Shown here: in pieces, positions 7,839 through 17,930 of the stretch
Layout: every line of letters starts with the position of its first letter
Numbering within the stretch: the stretch's first letter is position 1
Origin: Roseibium sp. TrichSKD4
Lineage (GTDB): Bacteria > Pseudomonadota > Alphaproteobacteria > Rhizobiales > Stappiaceae
Length of the DNA stretch: 64,000 nucleotides
Assembly (NCBI RefSeq): GCF_000148725.1
Contig: NZ_GL476320.1
Location: 592,400 to 656,399, forward strand
Direction of reading: 5' to 3'
The notes under the pieces: generated by a model
The model's input: the letters and a program-made list of their open reading frames with translations, nothing else
Told to the model about the DNA's origin: nothing
Databases searched by the model: none
Position numbers and translations under genes: made by a program

Positions 7839-10800
7839 TCAATATTCGCGCTCAAAGAAAATTCCCGCCTTGGATGAGCCGTCTGCACCAACTTCGCCGC
7901 GAAGTTTCAATCCCCGGTCCAGATCGATGTCAACTTGAACGCGGCTGGAATCTGAACCGGTTCCCTGTTCGACACCCAGATAAATGTTGTCATTGATGTA
8001 CTTTCCGACAGAGACCGATGTTTCACCTTCGCTGTCAGTGTTGATGTCAATGGCATCCAAACCCAACGATTTTCGAATTTGAGCCAATGGACCATTGTCG
8101 CTTCCGCCTGTCAGGGTCTGAATTGCGGCTGCCAATTGGGCAATTTGGGCTGGGGAAAGATTGCCAACGCTTTTTCCAAAAAGCAACAAGGCCAACACTT
8201 CATCTTGAGGCCGTTCTGGAGAAGACGTGAATGAAATTTCAGGGTCGTCAGCTTCTCCGGCAACACGAACCGTGATTTGCGTGTCTGAGACAGTTGTTGT
8301 TGCGGCAAAGTCGATGATCGGCGTGAAAGAGCCGTCAAAGGTGGCACTTCCCGTCGAAAAGACCATGCGGCGGGTCAAAATATCCAACTGCCCGCGTTTC
8401 ATGGTGAAGGCACCTACGGCCTGTGGGTCATCTGTTGTTCCGGCAATTTTCAGGCTACCCTGCAATTCTGCATCCAGACCTCGACCTCTGATGAATATCC
8501 GCCCCGGCGCGGAAACCGTAACGTCAAGTCGCGGTGGGGCGTTACCCGTCCCTGACTTCTTTTCCGGTGTCTTGTCTGCGCCCATGGCTTTCATTTGTTG
8601 CTCAACTGCCTTTGGCGCATTGACGTGCTGAACGGCAATAGGGGACACAGTTCCTGACAGGTTTTCCGGAATTGAAATGTCGGCCCGCTTGATGACCACA
8701 TTTCCCGCAACAAGGGCTGATTGTGAAGGACTGGCCATAGGCCTCTTGACTGCGATGTTTGCGCCCACAGTTGCGGCAAGCAGTCCGGGCTGGATGATAC
8801 GACCTTCGTCAACGCTGGCCCTGATATCTGCCGGCATTCCGTCAGCCAGACCGACTGACCCTGAGACCGAGAGCGTTCCGCCCGTTGAAATATCTCCGCG
8901 CAGGGTGTTGATCTGAACCCCGTCAGGCGTCGCACTGATGTTTCCGGTCACGTTTTGCAGTTTCATGCCTGTGTTGAGGCTGGTGGCTGTCAGGCCATTG
9001 GGCTGGACGGTGACGTTGTAATTCGGGGCATTGATGCTGCCATTTATAGTTCCCGAAATTGCGAGTGCTCCTGCGGCTGATATGCCTGCTTCCGTCAGCG
9101 GACGCCGTAGGACACTCATTGGAACAGAGCCGGAAAGGGAGATGGCCAAAGGTTGATTGCCGGAAAGCGTGACTGATCCATCCGCACTGAGCGATAGGCC
9201 AGATGGATTGGTAACTTTGGTCTGCTGTTTCACTGTCTGCTTCTGAAAGCTTCCGTTAGAGGTCAGACCAAGGGCTTGAAGACCGTTTTGGCGCAAGGGT
9301 GTCACCGTCAAACCGGTCCCCTGCAGCGACCAGGTGGCTTTTGGATCTGCTGGTGACCCTGTGGCTTTGACAGTTCCGCTCACGGTTCCAGCAAGGCCAA
9401 GGTCCGGGACAAAGCCGTTGGCAAGTGAAACCGGAATGGCCTTCAACGATGCATTTATGTCGAGGTCGGCGCCAGCCGTTCCAGAAACGGACAAGGTGCC
9501 ATTTCCCAGCGCTAAATCCAGTGGCGACAGGTGTGTGGTGCCGTTTTCCGTTGTGATCGTTGCCGGGCTGCGAAGTGACGTTTCCAGCCCCTCAAAACGT
9601 CCTTTGAAGCTGTTGAGGGCAAGTTCCAGTCCAGCAGGTAAAGACTTGAGGGTCGCGTTTGCATCAAGTCCGTCTTGAGAGCCTCCCTCAAAGAGGCGGA
9701 CCCTTGCTGCCAAGGCCGTTGCACCGGGGGCAGGGGTTGCTGTCAGCTTGACGGAGTGAATTGCCTGACTGCCGGTAAAAATGTCCTCGCCATCCAATTG
9801 GGCGGTCAGCGCCGACGGATCGATTGGAGTTGGTAAGGAAAAGGCAAGTGTGAGTTTGGTGATGCTGCTGCCTGCGGCTTCAAGTTTGTCCGCATTGAGT
9901 GTTGCGCGCAGTTGGTGCCGCCCGTTGGCGTCGTCTGCAACCAATTTGCCCGCCAATTGGCCAGACAATTCTGTGAGCGCAAGCGGTGAGAGCTCTGAAA
10001 GTTTTGGAGCGTCAAGCGTCAGCTCACCCTTGAGTGTTTCGAGCGGTTTGGCGGGGTTGCTGATTGTGAATGCGCCAGTTGCCTCGTTGGACCCAAGCCG
10101 CGCAACAAGTGGACTGACATTGAGCGCAGTTCCGTCCTGATTGGCTTCCATATCCACTTTCAGAGGAAGCTCACCGAGTTTGCCGTTGATGACAACAGAC
10201 CCACTTGGCGCAGATGGAGAGAGCGTCGCGTCGACATCAACGGCCAGGGCAGTGAGCGGTGTCTCTGCCAAAAACAGCTCGTCTGACTGGCTGGAGAGTT
10301 TGATGTGCGGGGCAGAAAGTGGGCCGTTGATGTCTGCGTTCAGCGCCAGTTGTCCATTGATTTGTGCGTCGAGTTTGGAGAGGTCCGGCAAGCTGGTGGT
10401 CACATTTGCAGTGACTGTGTCCCCATCCAATTCACCTGTGGCGTTTGCCTCCACATAATCGCCCTTCAAGGAGACTGACTTAAGGTGGATGGTATCTAAA
10501 GCTTCGACTTCCACATTGGTGGTCAGATAGGTGCGCGCGCCAAGCAGATTGTCGGCTTGGGAGATGCCGGTTGTCAGGCCATGCCCTGTGAGTGAAAGAG
10601 TAAGCGCAGCCTTTTTGTCTTGCGGGACGCTGCTCACTTCGAAGTTTCCGCCAACGGACCCGGAAAGAGGACGCGCTGCAAGCGTTGAAAATGCCGCAAG
10701 TTTTGGAAGCTTTAATTGTCCTTCAAGCACTGCATCAGATGGCGAGTACTTGACCTTGGTCAAATCGATCCGAGCCAAGTTTGTCGTCAGAACCCCTTGA

Positions 10801-12218
10801 GACAAACTATAGGATGCTTCTGCCGTGTCGAGGTCTCCGGCGAGCGACAAGCGAACCTCGCCGTCAAACTGCTCCAGTTCAACATCGGGCAAATTGATAC
10901 CAGTCACGCTGGCATCGACGGCAACATCTGTTTTCAAGGTGTCGTTTTCAATCAGTCCGTTTTGACCGGAAATACTGAAGTTAGCCTTTTGATAGCTGGC
11001 TGCTGGCAGGCGAAGGTTGGTCGAGGACACATTGGCGTGCCAATCAAACACGCTCAGCGTTCCAGAAGTTGCGGCGTCCAGATGCAGCGGGCCAAAGGTG
11101 ATGGTCTGATCGGCTAATTCCAGGGCAATGACCGCACCGTCTCCGGCGGAAACATCCAGATTGGCTTTTCCGTTTAATGCTGCCGATTGGCGATCAAAAG
11201 AGGCTTCTGCATCAAGTGCAACGGTGTTTGTTTTCAGCCCCAGTTTACCGCTTTTCGGCATGAAGTCCGTATCCAGCGCCATAGAGCCCGATGCTCGGGT
11301 GGTGCCTTGCACAAAGGCTCCGACCGCTGGAGGGGCGAGCTGTTCCAAGTCGCCGTTTAGGGCAAATTCCAGGACATACCCTGCTCCCGTCTCGGTAATG
11401 CGAGCCGTGCCTGCAGCGGTTTTTTGATCATCAAGTGCCACATAAAGTGCAGCGGCCCAATCGTCCAATGGACCATCGCCAGACAAATTGATGTCCAGTG
11501 CAGGCAACCCTTCGATCTTGCCAAGGGAGGCGACCAGACCGCCGCGTGGTTCATCGACTTCAAGAGCAAACGTCAAAATCCGTTCGTTCGGGATAAAGGT
11601 TGCCTGCGCTGTGATCAGCCCCTCAATTCCGTCGACCCTGGTGAGGCTTACGCCACCGGAGACAGCGAGAGGTTTTGGGTCTGCTGCGGCATTTGCTTCC
11701 ACTGAATAAGAGATTGGTTGGCCAACCAAACCTGAGCCAATATCAAGCGTGTTGATCGCCAGTTGATCCAGCTTGAGTGTCAGGCCGAGGGGAATGCCGC
11801 TGGAGTTTGACGGTTCTTCCAGATCCGGGGCTGGCGCCTCTTTGTGCGGCGTTTGAGGTGCGCGCAAGACTGAGAGTTTGCTCAAGGAAATGGAAGTAAC
11901 TTCGATCTGCTTGCCAAAGAGCTTCAGGGGTGCCCAGCGAATTTGAAGGTCTTCCGCGCTCAGCCATTCTCCTTGTTTGTCGGCAAGGGAAAGGCTTGTG
12001 AGAGCAATTACTGACAGTCCGGGGCTGATGGAAAGCTGTTCAAGCTTGACCACTTGATCTGGAGTTGAGGCCAGCGAACTGATCAGATCAGCAACGGATT
12101 TCTGGCCGAAAGGGAACTGGAGAAACGCAATAAAACCAACAAACACTGCCATCAAGATGGCCGTGAGCCACGCGACAGTTTTCACGATCAGTTTTCCGAA
12201 GCGGAACAAAAATTTCAT
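7839..12218 (-). CDS. tamB: Translocation and assembly module inner-membrane protein TamB
   Basis: The 1459-residue protein has one N-terminal membrane helix (about residues 10-35) and a very long periplasmic part of repeating beta segments. It ends in the DUF490/TamB C-terminal domain (RLDVTVSAPGRIFIRGRGLD, DILTRRMVFSTGSATFDG, and a final FFEREY with a terminal aromatic residue). TamB bridges the periplasm and works with the outer-membrane partner TamA in lipid transfer or insertion of certain outer-membrane proteins. The tamA gene is directly upstream with a gap of about 29 bases, so the two form an operon. I chose the ATG at 12218 over a TTG two codons earlier. Confidence 0.92.
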   Translation of the reverse strand: MKFLFRFGKLIVKTVAWLTAILMAVFVGFIAFLQFPFGQKSVADLISSLASTPDQVVKLEQLSISPGLSVIALTSLSLADKQGEWLSAEDLQIRWAPLKLFGKQIEVTSISLSKLSVLRAPQTPHKEAPAPDLEEPSNSSGIPLGLTLKLDQLAINTLDIGSGLVGQPISYSVEANAAADPKPLAVSGGVSLTRVDGIEGLITAQATFIPNERILTFALEVDEPRGGLVASLGKIEGLPALDINLSGDGPLDDWAAALYVALDDQKTAAGTARITETGAGYVLEFALNGDLEQLAPPAVGAFVQGTTRASGSMALDTDFMPKSGKLGLKTNTVALDAEASFDRQSAALNGKANLDVSAGDGAVIALELADQTITFGPLHLDAATSGTLSVFDWHANVSSTNLRLPAASYQKANFSISGQNGLIENDTLKTDVAVDASVTGINLPDVELEQFDGEVRLSLAGDLDTAEASYSLSQGVLTTNLARIDLTKVKYSPSDAVLEGQLKLPKLAAFSTLAARPLSGSVGGNFEVSSVPQDKKAALTLSLTGHGLTTGISQADNLLGARTYLTTNVEVEALDTIHLKSVSLKGDYVEANATGELDGDTVTANVTTSLPDLSKLDAQINGQLALNADINGPLSAPHIKLSSQSDELFLAETPLTALAVDVDATLSPSAPSGSVVINGKLGELPLKVDMEANQDGTALNVSPLVARLGSNEATGAFTISNPAKPLETLKGELTLDAPKLSELSPLALTELSGQLAGKLVADDANGRHQLRATLNADKLEAAGSSITKLTLAFSLPTPIDPSALTAQLDGEDIFTGSQAIHSVKLTATPAPGATALAARVRLFEGGSQDGLDANATLKSLPAGLELALNSFKGRFEGLETSLRSPATITTENGTTHLSPLDLALGNGTLSVSGTAGADLDINASLKAIPVSLANGFVPDLGLAGTVSGTVKATGSPADPKATWSLQGTGLTVTPLRQNGLQALGLTSNGSFQKQTVKQQTKVTNPSGLSLSADGSVTLSGNQPLAISLSGSVPMSVLRRPLTEAGISAAGALAISGTINGSINAPNYNVTVQPNGLTATSLNTGMKLQNVTGNISATPDGVQINTLRGDISTGGTLSVSGSVGLADGMPADIRASVDEGRIIQPGLLAATVGANIAVKRPMASPSQSALVAGNVVIKRADISIPENLSGTVSPIAVQHVNAPKAVEQQMKAMGADKTPEKKSGTGNAPPRLDVTVSAPGRIFIRGRGLDAELQGSLKIAGTTDDPQAVGAFTMKRGQLDILTRRMVFSTGSATFDGSFTPIIDFAATTTVSDTQITVRVAGEADDPEISFTSSPERPQDEVLALLLFGKSVGNLSPAQIAQLAAAIQTLTGGSDNGPLAQIRKSLGLDAIDINTDSEGETSVSVGKYINDNIYLGVEQGTGSDSSRVQVDIDLDRGLKLRGEVGADGSSKAGIFFEREY

Positions 12219-12247
12219 GTGCAATCAACGGCCTAAGCCAAGGGATG

Positions 12248-14140
12248 TCAGAACGCCTGACTTAATCCGACATATAGGGCGAAATCAGGGTCATCCTTTT
12301 CCGGGTCAAGAGGAATGGCGGCATCAACCCGCAGCGGGCCAATCGGGGTGAAATATCGAATGCCCGCGCCAACCCCGATCTTGAAGGGTTCTGAAAAGTC
12401 GGGAATTTCGTCCTCATAGGCATTGCCTGCATCTACGAAGCCGACAACACCAATTTTATCGGTTACCTTCACGCGCACTTCACCAGAAAACTCAAGAAGC
12501 GAACGACCGCCAACAACCTCACCGTTTACCCGTGGCCCGACGTTTCGGTAAGCGTACCCACGAATGGAACCACCGCCGCCTGCAATCAAACGGCGATTGG
12601 CAGGTATATCCTGAATTTCTGGACCCAAGATGGTGCCCGCAGACACTTTGCCTGCCAAAATGAAGCGTTTGGCATCGTCCAATGCAACATAGGTCGACGC
12701 GGTGCCTCGGATGAACAGCATTTGATTGTTCTGCAACGTGTCATAGGCGGGTTCAACGGCCAGAACGCTGAAAACGCCCTTGGATGGGTTCAGCTTGTCG
12801 TCTCGCGTGTCCCAAGTCAGATCGGTTGGAATGCTGAAAAGCAGGTAATCTGAATTTCCAAACACATCCTCTTCGTTGGCGTAGGTAACTGCCGCACCGA
12901 TCCGGCCATTCAATTGGTCGGAGAATTTACGTTGGTAGTAGGCGTCAAAAGTTACCCAACGGCTAGTATAGGCATCCGGGTTCTCCTGCTTGGCAGTCAG
13001 GCTGGAGGTGAACTTGGTCAGTGGACCGAAGGCTCCCGGCTTTTCAAAGACAATGCGGGCGGAATATTCCATGTCGCCGACATCCTTGTTGCCGATCCGG
13101 CCGACAGAGCCTTCAACGGAAAGCAGTTCGCCGCGCCCAAACAGATTTCGGCGTCGCCAATAAGCCTCGAGCCCAATGCCTTCGGTGCTGGACCAAGAAG
13201 CGCCTGCGCCTATGACATGACGTTTGCGTTCGGTGACCTCAATGGTGATCGGCATGGTGCCATCCGGCCCGGCAATATCACCTTCAACAAAGCGGATGGA
13301 ACCGAATATGCCTAGTTCATTGAGTCGCTTGCGTGCGTCTTTTAATTCTTCAGGTGAATAGGTTTTGCCTTCCGGGATCATGGTCTGACGAGCTACAAAC
13401 TGAGGATCAGTGACCTCGGTACCCGCGACAGATACCGGCCCAAACCGGGCCCTGTTCCCAGAAGAGACGGTAAGGGTAACATCCAGCGTCTTGTTGGAGT
13501 GATCGGCGACGATGACGCGTTCGGCGATCTTGGCTTTCGGATACCCCTGATCTTGCAGGTTTTTGGTTAGGCGCGCTTCTGCTGTGCGCACTTCACCGGA
13601 CTTTGCGACCGCACCCGGACGAAGGCCCCAGTCTGCTGCATCTGCGGGAAGGTCTGGTTCAGACCCAGGTGTATCTACAAACTGAATTTTGACTTCGCCA
13701 AAGAGAAATTCCGGACCAGGGTCGATTGAAATGGCCACGCTAGCTGGCGGTGAACCCGGAAGGGTGCCGTTTTCCAGTGCCTGTTCCAGCGAAACTCCAT
13801 CAAGGGATATATCAACTGTTCCGCCATAATAGCCAGCTGCATAAAGCTGGCCAATCAGGGCTTCCTGATCTGAAAGGGCGCGCGATATCAATCCGGTGAC
13901 GCCAGAAGGCAGCGTTTCCTGTTTGGAAAGCAGGATCGATCGAGCTCTAAGCGTCTTTTTCAGGTAAGAATCGGTTGGCTGGGTAAATGTCAGCTCTGAG
14001 GTGTAGGCGTACGGGTCTTCGACAGCTGGTGTTTCAGCCTCTTCACTTTCGAAAAATTTGAATCCGAATAGATCGAGCGCATTTGCATCTTCAATCGGCG
14101 CCAGACTGATCAAAAGCGCAGTGAAGAAGGTTAAAAGCAT
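12248..14140 (-). CDS. tamA: Outer-membrane assembly protein TamA (BamA/Omp85 superfamily)
   Basis: This Omp85-family protein has a signal peptide (MLLTFFTALLISLAP up to DANA), periplasmic POTRA repeats over roughly the first third, and a C-terminal beta-barrel. The barrel includes the family signature GGGGSIRGYAYRNVGPR and a terminal phenylalanine (VGLSQAF). It forms the outer-membrane half of the TamAB complex with the tamB product downstream. The frame stays open up to 14260, but the extra 40 residues do not look like a signal peptide, so the internal ATG is preferred. No clear ribosome binding site helps the choice. Confidence 0.9.
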   Translation of the reverse strand: MLLTFFTALLISLAPIEDANALDLFGFKFFESEEAETPAVEDPYAYTSELTFTQPTDSYLKKTLRARSILLSKQETLPSGVTGLISRALSDQEALIGQLYAAGYYGGTVDISLDGVSLEQALENGTLPGSPPASVAISIDPGPEFLFGEVKIQFVDTPGSEPDLPADAADWGLRPGAVAKSGEVRTAEARLTKNLQDQGYPKAKIAERVIVADHSNKTLDVTLTVSSGNRARFGPVSVAGTEVTDPQFVARQTMIPEGKTYSPEELKDARKRLNELGIFGSIRFVEGDIAGPDGTMPITIEVTERKRHVIGAGASWSSTEGIGLEAYWRRRNLFGRGELLSVEGSVGRIGNKDVGDMEYSARIVFEKPGAFGPLTKFTSSLTAKQENPDAYTSRWVTFDAYYQRKFSDQLNGRIGAAVTYANEEDVFGNSDYLLFSIPTDLTWDTRDDKLNPSKGVFSVLAVEPAYDTLQNNQMLFIRGTASTYVALDDAKRFILAGKVSAGTILGPEIQDIPANRRLIAGGGGSIRGYAYRNVGPRVNGEVVGGRSLLEFSGEVRVKVTDKIGVVGFVDAGNAYEDEIPDFSEPFKIGVGAGIRYFTPIGPLRVDAAIPLDPEKDDPDFALYVGLSQAF

Positions 14141-14436
14141 TGATTTTAAAGGGGAATATACGTTCGGTGAAGCTCGCTCATCAGAACAAATATATCCTTT
14201 CCGTTGTGCAACTCTTGCGCAGCAGTTCAGACTTATCATGTTCGACGGTCGACGCGTCACTCACCCCCCGCCTTTGCAAAAACGCTTTCCCGGATCATCT
14301 TATGACGACCGAATATGTCTGTTTAAAGAGCAATTTCCGGTGAAACCCAAGTCCCAAAATACACTTTTTGCGTTAAAAATGTTTCAGCCCTCGCTGTGTT
14401 ATCGGGTGACGGGAATAAAGGTGGCAGTGGTCTGAA
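14141..14436. promoter_or_regulatory. Intergenic region upstream of tamA
   Basis: About 300 bases between tamA and the folD terminator carry no convincing gene on either strand. The region must hold the tamA promoter, reading leftward. I see no clear operator or structured leader. Confidence 0.3.
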
Positions 14437-14477
14437 GAAAAACGGCCCGCACGGATTATGCCGTGTAGGCCGTTTTC
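14437..14477 (-). terminator. Terminator behind folD
   Basis: AAAACGGCC and its complement flank an inner CACGG/CCGTG stem. Read on the minus strand the hairpin is followed by TTTTTCTTC. It lies about 25 bases after the folD stop codon. Confidence 0.85.
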
Positions 14478-14502
14478 GTCAAAGAATACAGTGATTTCGG
14501 AT

Positions 14503-15414
14503 TTAGAAGACTGGGTCGGCTTCTGGAAGGCCAAGTTGGCGGCGGGCTGCTGTGACCGTGTTGGCCATCAACATGGCAATGGTCATCGGACCAACGCCGC
14601 CGGGAACAGGCGTGATGGCGCCTGCGTGTTCGGCTGCCTCTTCATATGCAACATCGCCGACGAGCCGCGTTTTGCCTTCGCCTTTTTCAGGCGCTGGAAC
14701 ACGGTTGATTCCAACGTCAATGACAGTCGCTCCTGGTTTGATCCAATCGCCTTTGACCATTTCTGGGCGGCCAACCGCAGCAACCACAATATCGGCTGCA
14801 CGAACCACTTCGGACAAATCCTTGGTGCGGCTATGGGCGATTGTGATCGTGCAGCTTTCCTGCAGAAGCAAGCTGGCCATAGGCTTGCCGACAATGTTGG
14901 ACCGGCCAACGATGACGGCTGTTTTTCCAGATAGGTTTTTGCCGAGCGCGCGCTTGATCAGAACAAGGCTTCCGGCTGGCGTGCACGGCACAAGAGCAGA
15001 TGATTGCTCTCCAGCGGTCAGCAGGCCGACATTGATCGGATGAAAGCCGTCGACGTCCTTCTCCGGTTTGATGAGGTTCAGAACCTTGCTCTCATCAATA
15101 TGGCCGGGCAGGGGAAGCTGCACGAGAATGCCGTGGATTGCTGCATCGTCATTCAGCTTTTGCACCATCGCCAGAAGATCGTCCTCGGATGTGTCTTCCG
15201 GCATGTCGTGTTTGACGGAATGAAAGCCGCAGGCTTCAGCGGTTTTCTGCTTGTTGCGGACATACACCTGGCTGGCCGGGTCATGGCCGACGATGACAAC
15301 TGCAAGTCCCGGACGGGTCCCGTGATTTTCCAGAAGGTCCTGTGATCGACGGGTAATTTCTTCGCGAACGGATTCTGCGACTGCTTTTCCGTCAATGACT
15401 TGTGCTGCTGCCAT
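14503..15414 (-). CDS. folD: Bifunctional methylene-THF dehydrogenase / methenyl-THF cyclohydrolase
   Basis: FolD interconverts methylene-, methenyl- and 10-formyl-tetrahydrofolate. The 303-residue protein has the catalytic YVRNKQK motif (Tyr and Lys), the folate-site segment [13 protein letters not shown], the Rossmann motif [14 protein letters not shown], and the C-terminal signature [15 protein letters not shown]. The ATG at 15414 is preceded by AGGGA; the frame extends 37 codons further upstream without family similarity. In this window FolD supplies the step between the methylene-THF made by the corrinoid cluster and Fhs at 31294-32964. Confidence 0.95.
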   Translation of the reverse strand: MAAAQVIDGKAVAESVREEITRRSQDLLENHGTRPGLAVVIVGHDPASQVYVRNKQKTAEACGFHSVKHDMPEDTSEDDLLAMVQKLNDDAAIHGILVQLPLPGHIDESKVLNLIKPEKDVDGFHPINVGLLTAGEQSSALVPCTPAGSLVLIKRALGKNLSGKTAVIVGRSNIVGKPMASLLLQESCTITIAHSRTKDLSEVVRAADIVVAAVGRPEMVKGDWIKPGATVIDVGINRVPAPEKGEGKTRLVGDVAYEEAAEHAGAITPVPGGVGPMTIAMLMANTVTAARRQLGLPEADPVF

Positions 15415-15546
15415 GATCCCTGCCTGCTTTCGGGTTTGGGTGGAGGAGGTGGTGCCGCTGTCTATAGAACTGCGTGCGAGGCAGGGAAAGACTGTAAGCG
15501 TCTTTTCCTTGCCCGGTTTCGTCATCTGCTTGTTTTTGACACGATT

Positions 15547-16722
15547 TCAGAGCGTGTCCGCATAGTCTTTCAACTGACTGATCGCGCAGACGATATGATA
15601 AAAGGAGCTGGCGGGGGCCGGTTCATCCTTGAACGTTCCGTCTTCTTCAATCTTGTCGCGCCAAAGACCTGCAGGCACGTCAGCATAGTATTCTTCCAAG
15701 GCATCGCAGGCAGATATTATGTCTTCCTGATAGCCGGTCTGTTCCACGCCAAAGGAGAGGCAGGCGAGAACACAGGCGGCCTTGATCCATTCGGTTTGCC
15801 CCCAAAGACGCGCCATCGGATCATGAACGCTGAAGTCGTCATGGAGCGACATGATGGCGACTTGCCGCTCGCGGTCGATGCCATGGGTGCGGCCGATTTG
15901 GTAAACACGGCGGGCAGCGTGCAGGGCAATTGGTTCCTTGCGGGACGTCCCCCACAAGGTGAGCAACCAAGCCCATTCAAACTGATGGCCGGGTTCCATG
16001 ATCCGACCCTGATCGCCCGGCATCGGCGACCAGTCGTGATCGAAAAACTCCCGCAAGCCGCCGCTGACGGGATCAATGAAGCGGGTCAGGGCGAGTTCAG
16101 CAATCATGTCGGCGAGGTCTGTCCAACGCGCGTCGGGTTCCACGTTTTCCAGCGCCAACATGGCTTCAAACAAGTGCATTTGCGGATTGGAGCGCAACGG
16201 CAGCCGGTCCGGATTGTCCTCGCGAAACCCGATTTCTGAATGAGCCAGTGTCTCTTGCAGATGGTCCATCAGGGAATGTGCGCGGGCCAGAGCGTCGTCC
16301 TTCAGGTCGTCCAAAGTTTTTGCAATATGGGCAAAAGCAAACAGCGCGAAGGCTTGATTGTAGAGGTCAAAACCCTCGTCCGCAGAAGCTCCCGCCTGCG
16401 TTGCAGCTGAGATCACTGTGCCATCTGGCTTGAAGTAGGTCTTCAGATACCATTCGTAGCCTGCGCGACTGATCGTTTGCCAATCGCCAGACCAACCGAG
16501 TTTGCCACCCTCCAGAAACGAATAAATCTGACGGGGCTGAACCCGCGCCCGGCAATCCGCGTTCGTTGCTTTCTGGGTGTCCAGCGCAATCGCCTCAGCA
16601 AAGCCCCCCGTTTGTTCAAAACGCCCCACACTTGCCCAAATCGGCAGGGCCTTTTCGGTCAGCCAATTCAAATGTTGGGCTGATTTTTCCTGAATTTGGA
16701 CATTCAATTCGGTGGCGGGCAT
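15547..16722 (-). CDS. AGE-family epimerase/isomerase (N-acylglucosamine 2-epimerase fold)
   Basis: The 391-residue protein belongs to the AGE/mannose isomerase superfamily with an alpha6/alpha6 barrel. Typical stretches are CRARVQPRQIYSFLEGGK, YNQAFALFAFAH, RSNPQMHLFEAMLAL, and IMEPGHQFEWAWLL with the catalytic histidine region, then QTEWIKA. Members interconvert N-acetylglucosamine/N-acetylmannosamine or mannose/fructose (6-phosphate). The exact substrate cannot be read from sequence. The nonulosonate-like cluster about 27 kb away could use ManNAc, but distance makes that link weak. Confidence 0.8.
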   Translation of the reverse strand: MPATELNVQIQEKSAQHLNWLTEKALPIWASVGRFEQTGGFAEAIALDTQKATNADCRARVQPRQIYSFLEGGKLGWSGDWQTISRAGYEWYLKTYFKPDGTVISAATQAGASADEGFDLYNQAFALFAFAHIAKTLDDLKDDALARAHSLMDHLQETLAHSEIGFREDNPDRLPLRSNPQMHLFEAMLALENVEPDARWTDLADMIAELALTRFIDPVSGGLREFFDHDWSPMPGDQGRIMEPGHQFEWAWLLTLWGTSRKEPIALHAARRVYQIGRTHGIDRERQVAIMSLHDDFSVHDPMARLWGQTEWIKAACVLACLSFGVEQTGYQEDIISACDALEEYYADVPAGLWRDKIEEDGTFKDEPAPASSFYHIVCAISQLKDYADTL

Positions 16723-16887
16723 GAGTGAACCTTCAAAACACGGGAATTTCAGGATCGGTCATAGAAGGTTTTGACAGACTGGTCGAGAGTGTGGAGGAAA
16801 AGGAATAAGGCCTTGCCCAAATGTGACCAATTGATTGGGTAAGGCGAATAGTTCCTGAAACTGGTGGCGTTTTCCCGACGATACCAA

Positions 16888-17115
16888 CTACTCGACTTGG
16901 ATTACTGTGATACCTGGATTGTAATCACTGTAGTCTTGGAAACATGAAACGCTAAAACCATTCATATGGATTTCGCCTCTTTCTCTCGAGGCGCATTGTA
17001 TAGCTCCCACACCCTGAAGGATTGCATATCCAATGACTGGCAATAGCAGAAAAGCAAAAAGAATAATTTTGTTGCCGAGTATACTATTTTTTTCTTTTGT
17101 CTCTGTTTTTGGCAA
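16888..17115 (-). CDS. Small single-pass membrane protein of unknown function
   Basis: The start is a TTG at 17115 with an excellent ribosome binding site (GGAGGG five bases upstream), which is the main reason to accept this 75-residue gene. After a charged N-terminus (MPKTETKEKNS) there is one membrane helix (IILFAFLLLPVIGYAILQGV), then a short tail with two cysteines that may be periplasmic. I do not recognise the family. It lies just downstream of the secreted protein ending at 17153, in the same direction, and may be cotranscribed with it. Confidence 0.5.
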   Translation of the reverse strand: MPKTETKEKNSILGNKIILFAFLLLPVIGYAILQGVGAIQCASRERGEIHMNGFSVSCFQDYSDYNPGITVIQVE

Positions 17116-17152
17116 GGTATCCCTCCATTTATATGTATTTGGAATTTTGGTG

Positions 17153-17749
17153 TTATTTATATTTCGGGCAAGTTCTGTGCAGGAGTTTGTTGATTTCGCG
17201 GGTCAGGCTTTCTTGTAGGAGTCCGGTCTTGTCATTGAGGCCTGCAACGGTCCACAAAAGGCCGCTGATGGCATAGGAGCCGTCGATGTCTGACACATTG
17301 AACAGGGCTTCGGTGGCCTTGCCGTTCTCGAATGTTACCGTTGGCGCTAGCGAGAGAGTTGCCAGATGGTTTTTGGGGGCCGTATCGCCGATGCATTTCA
17401 ATTCGTGCGGATTGAAATGCAAGGTTCCGTTCTTCGCTTTGAGGGCTTCGGTGAGGTCTTTGCGCGGCAGCAGCAGGCGAACGGAGCATGTCGCGCCGCC
17501 ATAGGTCCAGCTGACGCCAATCTTCTCCGCTTCGCTGGCAAGTTCCTCAGCTTTCCAGGTCTTGCGAATGGGGCAGGAAAGAGTTCCAGTTTTCAACGAG
17601 TTGTTCACGGATCGGCAGATTTGTTTCTCGCAGCGCAGAAGGTCCCTGCGCTCGCTGTCTGCGTTCGCTGTGATGGAAATTCCGATGAGAATGCTCGTTA
17701 CGAGTGTTGGAACAACTCGGCGAAGTGCCGGGGAAAGGGAAATGATCAT
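17153..17749 (-). CDS. Secreted protein of unknown function
   Basis: The 198-residue product starts with a signal peptide (SPALRRVVPTLVTSILIGIS, cleavage after TANA). The mature part has six cysteines (for example LRCEKQIC, LSCP, GATC, LKC and the terminal TCPK), suggesting disulfide bonds in the periplasm. The frame remains open much further upstream, but that extension runs antisense to the methyltransferase gene at 17931-19472 and is not real. I do not recognise the family. Confidence 0.6.
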   Translation of the reverse strand: MIISLSPALRRVVPTLVTSILIGISITANADSERRDLLRCEKQICRSVNNSLKTGTLSCPIRKTWKAEELASEAEKIGVSWTYGGATCSVRLLLPRKDLTEALKAKNGTLHFNPHELKCIGDTAPKNHLATLSLAPTVTFENGKATEALFNVSDIDGSYAISGLLWTVAGLNDKTGLLQESLTREINKLLHRTCPKYK

Positions 17750-17889
17750 CAAAAATCCGAGTCTGCAAAAAATTACCCTACGTAATTTATGCCGGATTCG
17801 TAAATGAGGTGTGTATCGTAGTCGGTCTTGAAAGACCTTTTTTTGGCTGGCTGTCGCGCTGGGGTGCGCATTGATTAGCTGCCAAAAGA

Positions 17890-17918
17890 GAAACCCCCAG
17901 CTTGTGGCCGGGGGTACA
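17890..17918 (-). terminator. Possible terminator of the MttB-family gene
   Basis: ACCCCC (17893-17898) pairs with GGGGGT (17910-17915). On the minus strand this is followed by TTTCTCTTTT, 13 bases after the stop codon at 17931. The stem is short, so confidence is moderate. Confidence 0.55.
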
Positions 17919-17930
17919 ATTTGGGGAGGA

